Of a DNA stretch of 16,278 bases, positions 1-6,910 are shown one piece after another. The number at the start of each line of letters is the position of its first letter. Position 1 is the stretch's first letter. The notes under the pieces are model-generated. The model made no database searches. It was given only the letters and a program-made list of their open reading frames with translations, and had not been told where the DNA came from. The position numbers were made by a program, and so were the translations under genes. Origin of the DNA: JAFAXD01 sp035472475 (GTDB lineage: Bacteria; Pseudomonadota; Alphaproteobacteria; Rhizobiales; Xanthobacteraceae); assembly GCA_035472475.1 (NCBI GenBank), contig DATIPA010000101.1, positions 1-16,278 on the forward strand, read 5' to 3'.

Positions 1-950
1 CCGCCGCAGCTCGATCCCTGTCCGGCGGTGCAGCCGTAGCAATGGCCGGCCACCTGAATCGCGTTGCCGGCAATATCGCGCGTCAAAAGATCCGAGAGAT
101 GCAACGGGCGCCGTTTGGCCCCAATCGCCGGCAGATCGAGCATCTGGTTGAAGTCGCAATCATACAACCTGCCGCGCCAGTCGACGGAGATCAGGTTGCG
201 GCACATGACGCCGTCGAGATTTTCCGGGCGGTGGGCGCCGTGCAGCAGCGCCAAATAGCAATCGAACTCGCCTTTTGAGATCAGAATCGCGCCGAAGCGC
301 TGAATCGGCATGTTGGCGTGCGTGAACAGGCGATTGAACGAAATCCCGTATTGGTCGCCGAGAACGCGTTTGTAATCTGCTTCGAGTTCGGCCTGTCCAG
401 GCGGCAGCGAAGGTCCTTGCGGGTTGTATACGAGATTGAGGACAAGGTCCGATCCCGAAATGCCGTAGCCGAGAGCGTTGAGGCGTTTGAGCGCGTGGAT
501 CGACGCGTCGAACACCCCGCGGCCGCGCTGCCGGTCGACATTGTCCTCGAGGTAGCAGGGCATCGAGGCGGTGATCTCGACTTGCTCAGCCGCGAGGAAT
601 TCCGCGAGGTCCTCCTGACCAGGCACATCGAGAATGGTCAGGTTGCAGCGGTCGATGACACGTGCGCCCAGCGCCCGGGCGCGCCGCACCAGCGCTCGAA
701 AATGTCGATTGAGCTCGGGCGCGCCGCCGGTGATATCGAGGGTCGATATGCGACGCTGTTCCAGCACGGCGAGCACAAGCTCGATCACCTCGGCGCCCAT
801 CTCCTCGGTCCGGTTGGGGCCCGCGTTGACGTGGCAATGGACGCACGACTGGTTGCAGCGATAGCCGACGTTGACCTGCAAGGTGACGAGATGTTGGCGC
901 GCAAGCGCCGGAAACGGGATGCTCTCGAGCAACGGCCACGTATCTTTCAT
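1..950 (-). CDS. arsS: ArsS-type radical SAM protein (C-terminus cut by window edge)
   Basis: Radical SAM enzyme of the ArsS family, associated with arsenosugar biosynthesis, where it is thought to act on arsenic methylated by ArsM. The reading frame is open from ATG at 950-948 to the left edge, giving 316 visible residues. The 4Fe-4S/SAM motif CxxxCxxC is clear at C32, C36 and C39 (YRCNQSCVHCHVNAGP). A TGGAPELN segment follows, as expected for the SAM-binding strand. The C-terminal part has the family's cysteine-rich ending (GHCYGCTAGQGSSCGG); only the last few residues should be missing, since relatives are about 320-330 residues. Some relatives carry selenocysteine in this tail, but the visible positions here are Cys. 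A partner arsM is not in the window and would be expected beyond the left edge if present. The family call is strong; the substrate is inferred from the family. Confidence 0.88.
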   Translation of the reverse strand, partial: MKDTWPLLESIPFPALARQHLVTLQVNVGYRCNQSCVHCHVNAGPNRTEEMGAEVIELVLAVLEQRRISTLDITGGAPELNRHFRALVRRARALGARVIDRCNLTILDVPGQEDLAEFLAAEQVEITASMPCYLEDNVDRQRGRGVFDASIHALKRLNALGYGISGSDLVLNLVYNPQGPSLPPGQAELEADYKRVLGDQYGISFNRLFTHANMPIQRFGAILISKGEFDCYLALLHGAHRPENLDGVMCRNLISVDWRGRLYDCDFNQMLDLPAIGAKRRPLHLSDLLTRDIAGNAIQVAGHCYGCTAGQGSSCG

Positions 951-977
951 TCGGGTGTCTCTCAGCTCATTGCCGAA

Positions 978-997
978 CTGGCCTTGTGATCGGCCAG
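978..997. other. Small inverted repeat in the arsS/ansA divergent intergenic region
   Basis: CTGGCC (978-983) and GGCCAG (992-997) form a perfect 6-base inverted repeat around an 8-base spacer, in the 133-base gap between divergent arsS and the asparaginase. It could be an operator or the base of a leader hairpin. No -10/-35 pair stands out in the gap. At this GC content, a 6-base repeat can occur by chance. Confidence 0.2.
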
Positions 998-1083
998 AAA
1001 GTTGCACAAATAGCCGGCGGCGTCATCCGGTGCCGGAATCGCGGCCCAACAATTCGCCGTGAAAAGAAGATAGCAGGACGTCG

Positions 1084-2079
1084 ATGGGCAATCCGGTGCT
1101 GGTTGAAGTGACGCGCGGGGGCTTGACCGAAAGTCGCCACGAAGGCGCTGTTTGCGTAGCCGATGCCGTGGGGAAATCCGTGATTGCGATCGGCGATGTT
1201 GTGACGCCGATCTTTCCGCGGTCGGCCGTCAAGGCGATGCAGGCACTGGTGCTCGTCGAGTCAGGCGCGGCCGATCGCTACCGGTTCGGCGATGCGGAAC
1301 TGGCCCTCGCATGTGCGTCCCATGCCGGCGAACCCGATCACGTCGCCGGCGTCGAGCGGATGCTGGCGCTCGCCGGGCTCGATGTGGACGCTCTGCAGTG
1401 CGGGACGCATTGGCCGACCCATCGCCCGTCCGCGGACGCGCTGGTTCGCGCCGGCCTGCCGGCTACAGCACTGCACCATAATTGTTCGGGCAAGCACGCG
1501 GGCTTTCTGTGCGCGGCTTGCGTGGGGGGCTCGGAGCTGCGCACCTATACGGCCGCGACCCACGCGGTTCAGCGCGAGGTGCGCGCGATCCTGGAAAATC
1601 TCGCGGGCGGCAGGATTGATGATCGGCATGTCGGCATCGACGGCTGCTCGGTTCCCACATTTGCCTTGCCGCTCGCCGCGTTGGCACGCGCATTCGCGGT
1701 GCTGGGCAGTGAACAAGGCCTCGCGCCCAAGCGCGCTGCGGCGTGTCGCCGCCTGCGCGCCGCCTGCGCCGCCAAGCCCTGGTATGTCGCCGGCACTGGC
1801 CTGTTCGCGACCGAGCTCATGAGCCATTTCGGCGCCCGGGTGTTGGTCAAAGGCGGCGCGGAGGGCGTCTACTGCGGCGTTCTGCCGGAGCAGGGGCTCG
1901 GCATTGCGATCAAGTGCGCGGATGGGGCCGCCCGTGCCGCCGAGGTGATGATGGCGAGCGTTCTCATGCGCCTGATCGGCGAGAACCCGCTGCTCGCCAA
2001 ATATGCGCGCCCCGCGGTGCGCAATTGGCGCGGTACGGTCGTCGGCGAGCTGCGGCCGACGGCCGACTTGTTAGGTTAG
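1084..2079 (+). CDS. ansA: Rhizobial-type L-asparaginase (AnsA, asparaginase II family)
   Basis: Hydrolyses L-asparagine to aspartate and ammonia. The 331-residue protein belongs to the asparaginase II family typified by Rhizobium etli AnsA, which is unrelated to the E. coli enzymes. The family's catalytic elements are visible: Ser47 and Lys50 in RSAVK, Ser79 in CASHAGE, Cys134 and Lys137 in HHNCSGKHAG (metal site), Cys187 in GIDGCSVPTF, and Lys255 in VLVKGGAEG. These line up within one or two positions with the Ser-Lys tandems and Cys/Lys zinc site known from R. etli enzymes. The ATG at 1084 is preceded by AGGA (1075-1078) at 5-base spacing. The TAG stop at 2077-2079 ends on the first base of an intergenic palindrome. 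No asparagine transporter gene lies next to it, unlike the R. etli ans operon. Likely cytoplasmic. Confidence 0.9.
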   Translation: MGNPVLVEVTRGGLTESRHEGAVCVADAVGKSVIAIGDVVTPIFPRSAVKAMQALVLVESGAADRYRFGDAELALACASHAGEPDHVAGVERMLALAGLDVDALQCGTHWPTHRPSADALVRAGLPATALHHNCSGKHAGFLCAACVGGSELRTYTAATHAVQREVRAILENLAGGRIDDRHVGIDGCSVPTFALPLAALARAFAVLGSEQGLAPKRAAACRRLRAACAAKPWYVAGTGLFATELMSHFGARVLVKGGAEGVYCGVLPEQGLGIAIKCADGAARAAEVMMASVLMRLIGENPLLAKYARPAVRNWRGTVVGELRPTADLLG

Positions 2080-2128
2080 AGCATGATCCCGAAAAGTGGG
2101 GACCGGTTTTCGGAAAGAGATCATGCTC
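2079..2128. repeat. Intergenic palindrome, first half of a two-hairpin element
   Basis: A 50-base palindrome with two perfect arm blocks: GAGCATGATC (2079-2088) pairs with GATCATGCTC (2119-2128), and CCGAAAA (2089-2095) pairs with TTTTCGG (2107-2113). The loop is 2096-2106, with five unpaired bases (2114-2118) on the 3' side. From memory, very similar GAGCATGATC...GATCATGCTC elements are scattered between genes in Bradyrhizobium and relatives. It sits between two convergent genes, where it can fold in either transcript and act as a terminator or 3'-end stabiliser. No second copy is in this window. Confidence 0.85.
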
Positions 2129-2138
2129 CAACAAAAAG

Positions 2139-2177
2139 CTAGAGCCGGATGATGATAGAAAAAATATCCCGCTCTAG
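2139..2177. repeat. Second palindrome of the element, likely a bidirectional terminator
   Basis: CTAGAGCCGGAT (2139-2150) pairs with ATCCCGCTCTAG (2166-2177) with one mismatch over 12 bases, around a 15-base A-rich loop. It lies 10 bases after the first palindrome. On the minus strand, the pcp stop codon TAG (2176-2174) is inside the right arm. The pair of hairpins with a short spacer matches the layout I remember for the common Bradyrhizobiaceae intergenic element. A role in ending both the asparaginase and pcp transcripts is inferred from position. Confidence 0.7.
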
Positions 2178-2833
2178 CGGACCGGCTTCGCGGCAGCCGC
2201 AGCGGCGATCACAATCGCCTGTGCGCCACGCAGCAGCTGATCGATGGTGGGTGACGTCGAACGGCCGCCGCGGCGCTGCCGCTTGCGCAGGCTGGGCACG
2301 TGAACGAATGCGACCACGGCCGGTCCGCCGGACTGCTCCGCCGTTTCGAGCGCACGCCAATAGCTGTAGTTGCAGACATAGCGCCCGGCATCGCGCGAGA
2401 GGCGGGCGGGCAATCCGGCGGCGCGCGCAGCCGCCGCGAGCCGCGCGAACGGTGCACGACCCCGCATGGCGGCCGCATCGTGCGCGATGACGCCGCGCTT
2501 CGACGTCGCGCCCTCGATGTCCGGAAAGATCCGGGTCGCGCGATTGCGGGCAAGCGTTTCGATCCGCAACCCCTTGGTGCGTCCGGCGAGGCCGAACATG
2601 ACGATCACGTCCGGCTGATGCTGCGCGATGAGCCGCGTCATCTGCGCATCGACCGCGGCGAAACTGGTCGGAAACACGTGAACGAGCGTGTCGACGCCGG
2701 CGAGCGCCGGCCGGCGCCGTTTGGCCAGCCGCGCGACCAAGAGCTGGGTCGGGTTGAACGGTGCGCCCGGGAACGGGCCAAAGCCCGTGACCAGCACGCG
2801 GATTGCCCGATTGCGCATGGGGCGAGCACTCAC
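2174..2833 (-). CDS. pcp: Pyroglutamyl-peptidase I (peptidase family C15)
   Basis: Cysteine peptidase that removes N-terminal pyroglutamate from peptides, in the cytoplasm. All three catalytic residues of the C15 family are visible: Glu92 in GLRIETLARN, Cys153 in DAGRYVCNYSYW, and His177 in VAFVHVPSL. The N-terminal VLVTGFGPFPGAPFNPT signature is also typical. Its 219 residues match the usual length of about 215. The start is GTG at 2833, which overlaps the meaB stop by four bases (GTGA) and suggests translational coupling. An ATG five codons in (2818) is the alternative. It is the last gene of the mutA-mutB-cyclase-meaB-pcp run, and its TAG stop lies within the intergenic palindrome. The alanine-rich C-terminus may be partly shaped by that repeat. 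A link to the mutase is not obvious. Confidence 0.9.
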   Translation of the reverse strand: MSARPMRNRAIRVLVTGFGPFPGAPFNPTQLLVARLAKRRRPALAGVDTLVHVFPTSFAAVDAQMTRLIAQHQPDVIVMFGLAGRTKGLRIETLARNRATRIFPDIEGATSKRGVIAHDAAAMRGRAPFARLAAAARAAGLPARLSRDAGRYVCNYSYWRALETAEQSGGPAVVAFVHVPSLRKRQRRGGRSTSPTIDQLLRGAQAIVIAAAAAAKPVR

Positions 2834-3840
2834 GCCTTGGCGACCCCGAGCGCCTGGGCGATTTCATCGGCGGCAACCGCGGGCGACAGGCGTCCCGCGG
2901 AAACCTCCGCCTCGAGTTGCGGCAATCGCGCCCGCAGCGTCCGGTCTGAACGCAACTGGGTGCGCAGGCGGTCGTCGAAGATCGACCACATCCACTTGAC
3001 CTGTTGTTCGCGCCGCCAGGCCGCGATCTCCCCGGTCTTGCTCAGCTTGGTCTTGTGCTCAACCACCTGATCCCACAGCACGCCGATTCCATCGCCGGTC
3101 AGCGCGGAATAGGTGACGACTGGCGGAATCCAATTGGGTGAGCGCGGCGTGAGGATGTGGAGCGCGGCGCGATATTCCGCCGCCGCCGCCTTGGCACGCG
3201 CGATGTTGTCGCCGTCGGCCTTGTTGACCGCGATCATGTCGGCGAGTTCGACCAGACCCTTCTTGATGCCCTGCAGCTCGTCACCGGCGCCCGGCAGCAT
3301 CAGCGCCAAAAAGAAATCGGTCATATCCGCGACCGCGGTCTCCGACTGCCCGATGCCGACGGTCTCGACCAGGACCACGTCGTAACCGGCAGCCTCGCAG
3401 ATCAGCATCGTCTCGCGGGTCTTGGCGGCAACGCCGCCAAGCGTGCCGGCCGCGGGCGACGGCCGGATGAACGCGTTGGGATCCGCCGAGAGCCGCGCCA
3501 TGCGGGTCTTGTCGCCCAGGATCGACCCGCCGCTGCGTGTGGAAGACGGGTCAACAGCCAGCACCGCGACTTTGTGGCCAGTTCCGGTCAGGAAGCTGCC
3601 GAGCGCGTCGATCGAGGTGGACTTGCCGACGCCGGGCGGCCCGGTAATGCCGACGCGCATCGCCTTGCCGGTGCGCGGCAGCAGCTCCTGCACCAGTGCC
3701 CGCGCGGTCTGCTGATGATCGGCACGCTTGCTCTCGATCAGGGTAATGGCGCGGGCGAGCACCGCGCGCTCGCCGGCGCGAACGGCACGGGCAAGTTCGC
3801 TTACATCCGACGCGCGAACCAGCGAGCGACTGGCGGTCAT
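2830..3840 (-). CDS. meaB: MeaB, GTPase chaperone of methylmalonyl-CoA mutase
   Basis: G3E-family P-loop GTPase (MeaB/ArgK; human MMAA) that gates loading of adenosylcobalamin into methylmalonyl-CoA mutase and protects the enzyme from inactivation. The 336-residue protein has an N-terminal helical arm, then Walker A GPPGVGKS (67-74), DPSS (97-100), the switch segment ETVGIGQSE (159-167), and NKAD for guanine specificity (206-209), followed by a C-terminal dimerisation region. Length and motif order are standard. The gene starts with ATG at 3840, 17 bases after the cyclase-family gene, and its TGA overlaps the pcp start. The mutase genes immediately upstream on the same strand support MeaB rather than a generic ArgK call. 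Confidence 0.95.
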   Translation of the reverse strand: MTASRSLVRASDVSELARAVRAGERAVLARAITLIESKRADHQQTARALVQELLPRTGKAMRVGITGPPGVGKSTSIDALGSFLTGTGHKVAVLAVDPSSTRSGGSILGDKTRMARLSADPNAFIRPSPAAGTLGGVAAKTRETMLICEAAGYDVVLVETVGIGQSETAVADMTDFFLALMLPGAGDELQGIKKGLVELADMIAVNKADGDNIARAKAAAAEYRAALHILTPRSPNWIPPVVTYSALTGDGIGVLWDQVVEHKTKLSKTGEIAAWRREQQVKWMWSIFDDRLRTQLRSDRTLRARLPQLEAEVSAGRLSPAVAADEIAQALGVAKA

Positions 3841-3857
3841 GACATTGTCTTAGACCT

Positions 3858-4670
3858 TCACGGCAGAATCGCAAACGCGCGCGCCGGGAAGCCAAGCCCA
3901 TCCTTGACCTTGGGCCACGTCACCACGATCAGCGCGCCGGTCGCCGGCATTTTGTCGAGGTTGGTCATGACCTCGATCTGATAGTGGCCGCTGCGCAGGA
4001 TGTAGGTCTCGGAATCCATCTTGTCGGTGGTGTCGGTGTCGAGCGATTCGTGGCCGGTCGCGGTCACGCCGCGCTGTTCATACACGAACTTGATGGTCTC
4101 CAACGCCCAAGCGGGGAACGGCGTGCGCTTGAACCGCTCCGGGTTGTCCCAGTCCTTCGACAGATCGGTGCGCAATGCGACAAACGAGCCCTTGGGCACA
4201 CGGCCGTGCTGCCTTTCCCAGACGCGCAGGTCATCGACCGTAAACGCATGGTTGGGATCCTTCGCCTGATAGCGCGTGTTGTCGAGCACGATCAGCGGCA
4301 AGATCATCTGCTTGAGCGGGATCAGATCCATGGTGATTCCGCTCTCAGCAAAATGCGCGGGCGGATCGACATGGGTCCCGTACTGCCCGACCATCTCGTA
4401 GTAGGTCGCACGGAACCCATCCTTGGGGATTGTGTATGGCTGCTTGGTCTCCGGATCGGCCGCCGGCGAGAATTTCGCCTGGCCGAACCCGGCCCAGACC
4501 GGCGTGGTCGGTGAAAAGCTGTGCGTGAGATCGACCAGTTGTTTGCTGGCGATGATGCGGTAGGCGCGGGCGAGGTCGCTCTGTGCGCGCACGGGCGACG
4601 CCATCAGGGTGGCGGCGCAGGCGGCGGCGATGATGATGTTGGAGAACCGAACCATGCGTGCACGACTCAT
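3858..4670 (-). CDS. Secreted cyclase-family (KynB-like) metal-dependent hydrolase
   Basis: Member of the cyclase family that includes kynurenine formamidase and related amidohydrolases; substrate unknown. The metal-binding motif HxDxxxH is present in GTHVDPPAHF (H100, D102, H106 from the start chosen here), with DLTHSFSPTTPVW near the N-terminus and the second family motif GHESLDTD further on. The first 30 or so residues form a signal peptide: basic start, hydrophobic IIIAAACAATLMA, then a probable cut after SPVRA, so the enzyme should be periplasmic. I chose ATG at 4670 because AGGAGGG (4681-4675) lies just before it; an ATG at 4685 is upstream of that site and unlikely. It lies 77 bases after mutB and 17 before meaB, an odd place for an exported enzyme. 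Confidence 0.85.
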   Translation of the reverse strand: MSRARMVRFSNIIIAAACAATLMASPVRAQSDLARAYRIIASKQLVDLTHSFSPTTPVWAGFGQAKFSPAADPETKQPYTIPKDGFRATYYEMVGQYGTHVDPPAHFAESGITMDLIPLKQMILPLIVLDNTRYQAKDPNHAFTVDDLRVWERQHGRVPKGSFVALRTDLSKDWDNPERFKRTPFPAWALETIKFVYEQRGVTATGHESLDTDTTDKMDSETYILRSGHYQIEVMTNLDKMPATGALIVVTWPKVKDGLGFPARAFAILP

Positions 4671-4674
4671 CGGA

Positions 4675-4681
4675 CCCTCCT
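4675..4681 (-). promoter_or_regulatory. Strong ribosome binding site that fixes the cyclase start
   Basis: AGGAGGG on the minus strand lies four to five bases before the ATG at 4670 and downstream of the alternative ATG at 4685. This decides the shorter 270-residue product and leaves a cleaner signal peptide. Confidence 0.75.
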
Positions 4682-4705
4682 GCATGCGGGCAGCGGCGTC
4701 ACGGT

Positions 4706-4734
4706 ATTTGACGGCTATCTGGCGGCGCGCTCAA
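4706..4734 (-). promoter_or_regulatory. Possible sigma-70-like promoter between mutB and the cyclase gene
   Basis: On the minus strand, TTGAGC (4734-4729) and TCAAAT (4711-4706) are separated by 17 bases. Each matches four of six consensus positions. It would start transcription inside the 77-base gap, about 30 bases before the cyclase ATG, and could allow expression of cyclase-meaB-pcp apart from the mutase. This rests on motif matching alone. Confidence 0.25.
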
Positions 4735-4747
4735 GTATTGCGGGAGG

Positions 4748-6910
4748 TTACTCGGCCGCGCGCTGGCCATGCCCCAATCGGGTATTGAGCTTCCCGATCA
4801 GCTCCTCCGCCGCCTGGGCGATCACCGTTCCGGGCGGGAAGATCGCCTCGGCGCCGGCATTTTTGAGCGCATCGTAGTCCTGCGGCGGGACGACGCCGCC
4901 GACCACGATCATGATATCGTCACGGCCTTCCTTGGCGAGCGCTGCCTTGAGCTCCGGCACCAAGGTGAGATGGCTTGCCGCCAAGGTCGAGACGCCGACG
5001 ATGTGCACGTCGTTCTCGACCGCTTGGCGCGCCGCTTCCTCAGGCGTCGCGAACAGCGGCCCGATATCGACGTCGAAGCCGAGGTCCGCGAACGCGGAGG
5101 CAATCACTTTCTGACCGCGATCGTGGCCGTCCTGACCGATCTTGGCGACAAGAATGCGCGGGCGCCGGCCTTCGTTATCCTCGAACTCGCTGACGAGCTT
5201 TTGCACGCGTTCGACCGCGTCGGACATGTGGCCGACCTCTCGCTTGTAGACCCCCGAAATCGCCTTGATCTCCGCGCGGTGGCGCCCGAACACCTGCTCC
5301 AAGGCGAGCGAGATCTCCCCGACCGTGGCCTTGGCGCGCGCCGCATCGATTGCGAGCTCGAGCAGATTGCCATTGCCGCGGTCGGCTGCACGGGTCAGCG
5401 CCGCCAGCGCCTCCGCAACCGCCTTGGGGTCGCGCTCACGCTTGAGCCGGGCGAGCTTGTCGATCTGCAGCTGACGCACGGCGGTGTTGTCGACCTTGAG
5501 CACTTCGATCTGGCGGTCACGCTCCGGCCGATACTTGTTGACCCCGATCACCGATTGTTCGCCGGCGTCGATGCGCGCCTGCGTGCGGGCGGCGGCTTCT
5601 TCGATGCGCAGCTTCGGGATCCCGGCCTCGATCGCCTTCGCCATGCCGCCGAGTTCTTCGACTTCCTGGATGTGGCCCCAGGCCTTGTTGGCGAGTTCCT
5701 GCGTCAAGCGCTCCACATAATAGGAGCCGCCCCACGGATCGGCGATCCGGGTGGTGCCGCTCTCATGCTGCAGAAAGAGCTGGGTGTTGCGCGCGATGCG
5801 GGCCGAAAAGTCCGTTGGCAGGGCGAGCGCCTCGTCGAGCGCGTTGGTGTGCAGCGATTGCGTATGTCCTTGGGTCGCCGCCATCGCCTCGACGCTGGTG
5901 CGCACCACGTTGTTGAACACGTCCTGGGCGGCGAGCGACCAGCCCGAGGTCTGGCAATGGGTGCGCAGCGACAGCGAACGCGGGTCTTCCGGGTCGAACG
6001 GCTTCATCAGCTTCGCCCAGATCGCGCGCGCGGCGCGCATCTTGGCGACCTCCATGAAGAAATTCATGCCGATCGCCCAGAAGAACGACAGGCGCGGCGC
6101 GAACCGGTCGATATCGAGCCCGGCCTTGATGCCGGCGCGCACGTATTCGAGCCCGTCGGCAAGCGTGTACGCGAGCTCGAGATCCTGGGTCGCGCCCGCT
6201 TCCTGCATGTGGTAGCCGGAGATCGAAATTGAATTGAACTTCGGCATATGCGCGGAGGTGTAGGCGAAGATGTCGGAGATGATCCGCATCGAAGGGCCGG
6301 GCGGATAGATGTAGGTGTTGCGGACCATGAACTCCTTGAGGATGTCGTTCTGGATGGTCCCTGAGAGTTTCTCTGGAGGCACGCCCTGCTCTTCGGCGGC
6401 GACGATATAGAGCGCCATCACCGGCAGCACCGCGCCGTTCATGGTCATCGAGACCGACATCTGATCGAGCGGAATGCCCGAGAACAGCGTGCGCATGTCG
6501 TAGATCGAGTCGATCGCAACCCCGGCCATGCCGACGTCGCCGGCGACGCGCGGATGGTCGGAATCATAACCGCGGTGGGTGGCGAGATCGAACGCGACCG
6601 AGAGGCCTTTCTGACCCGCCGCCAGGTTGCGCCGGTAGAAGGCGTTGGAGTCCTCCGCGGTGGAAAAGCCGGCGTATTGGCGCACGGTCCACGGCTGCGT
6701 GACGTACATGGTCGGGTAGGGGCCGCGCAGGTAGGGCGCAATACCCGGATAGGTGTCGAGAAAGTCGAGGCCGGCGACATCCTCGGGGCCGTACACCGGC
6801 TTGACCGGAATGCCTTCGGGCGTGAGCCACGGAGTGCCTGATACATTGCTAGCGCGTGCGCTCGCGTCGTCGCGAAACGGGATAGCGGTAAAATCCGGGA
6901 GGCGGGTCAT
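4748..6910 (-). CDS. mutB: Methylmalonyl-CoA mutase, large catalytic subunit
   Basis: Catalytic subunit (also called ScpA or McmA) of adenosylcobalamin-dependent methylmalonyl-CoA mutase, interconverting (R)-methylmalonyl-CoA and succinyl-CoA in the propionate pathway. The 720 residues cover an N-terminal TIM barrel and a C-terminal cobalamin domain with the lower-ligand motif DGHDRG (D594, H596, G599). Residues that specify methylmalonyl-CoA over isobutyryl-CoA are present: Tyr79 in RQYAGF and Arg197 in VRNTY, with His234 in SGYHMQE; these correspond to Tyr89, Arg207 and His244 of the Propionibacterium enzyme. Isobutyryl-CoA mutases carry Phe and Gln at the first two. The ATG at 6910 overlaps the mutA stop (ATGA), so the subunits are translationally coupled. 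The sequence is highly conserved along its length. Confidence 0.97.
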   Translation of the reverse strand: MTRLPDFTAIPFRDDASARASNVSGTPWLTPEGIPVKPVYGPEDVAGLDFLDTYPGIAPYLRGPYPTMYVTQPWTVRQYAGFSTAEDSNAFYRRNLAAGQKGLSVAFDLATHRGYDSDHPRVAGDVGMAGVAIDSIYDMRTLFSGIPLDQMSVSMTMNGAVLPVMALYIVAAEEQGVPPEKLSGTIQNDILKEFMVRNTYIYPPGPSMRIISDIFAYTSAHMPKFNSISISGYHMQEAGATQDLELAYTLADGLEYVRAGIKAGLDIDRFAPRLSFFWAIGMNFFMEVAKMRAARAIWAKLMKPFDPEDPRSLSLRTHCQTSGWSLAAQDVFNNVVRTSVEAMAATQGHTQSLHTNALDEALALPTDFSARIARNTQLFLQHESGTTRIADPWGGSYYVERLTQELANKAWGHIQEVEELGGMAKAIEAGIPKLRIEEAAARTQARIDAGEQSVIGVNKYRPERDRQIEVLKVDNTAVRQLQIDKLARLKRERDPKAVAEALAALTRAADRGNGNLLELAIDAARAKATVGEISLALEQVFGRHRAEIKAISGVYKREVGHMSDAVERVQKLVSEFEDNEGRRPRILVAKIGQDGHDRGQKVIASAFADLGFDVDIGPLFATPEEAARQAVENDVHIVGVSTLAASHLTLVPELKAALAKEGRDDIMIVVGGVVPPQDYDALKNAGAEAIFPPGTVIAQAAEELIGKLNTRLGHGQRAAE

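Noticed and set aside
318..989. 223-codon plus-strand frame opposite arsS
   Set aside because: It is antisense to a gene with clear radical SAM motifs, and no recognisable domain is present in it.
4769..6232. Long open frame (487 codons) on the plus strand, antisense to mutB
   Set aside because: It lies wholly inside a highly conserved gene. Its product is rich in Arg, Asp, His and Leu without any domain, as expected for a shadow frame at high GC.
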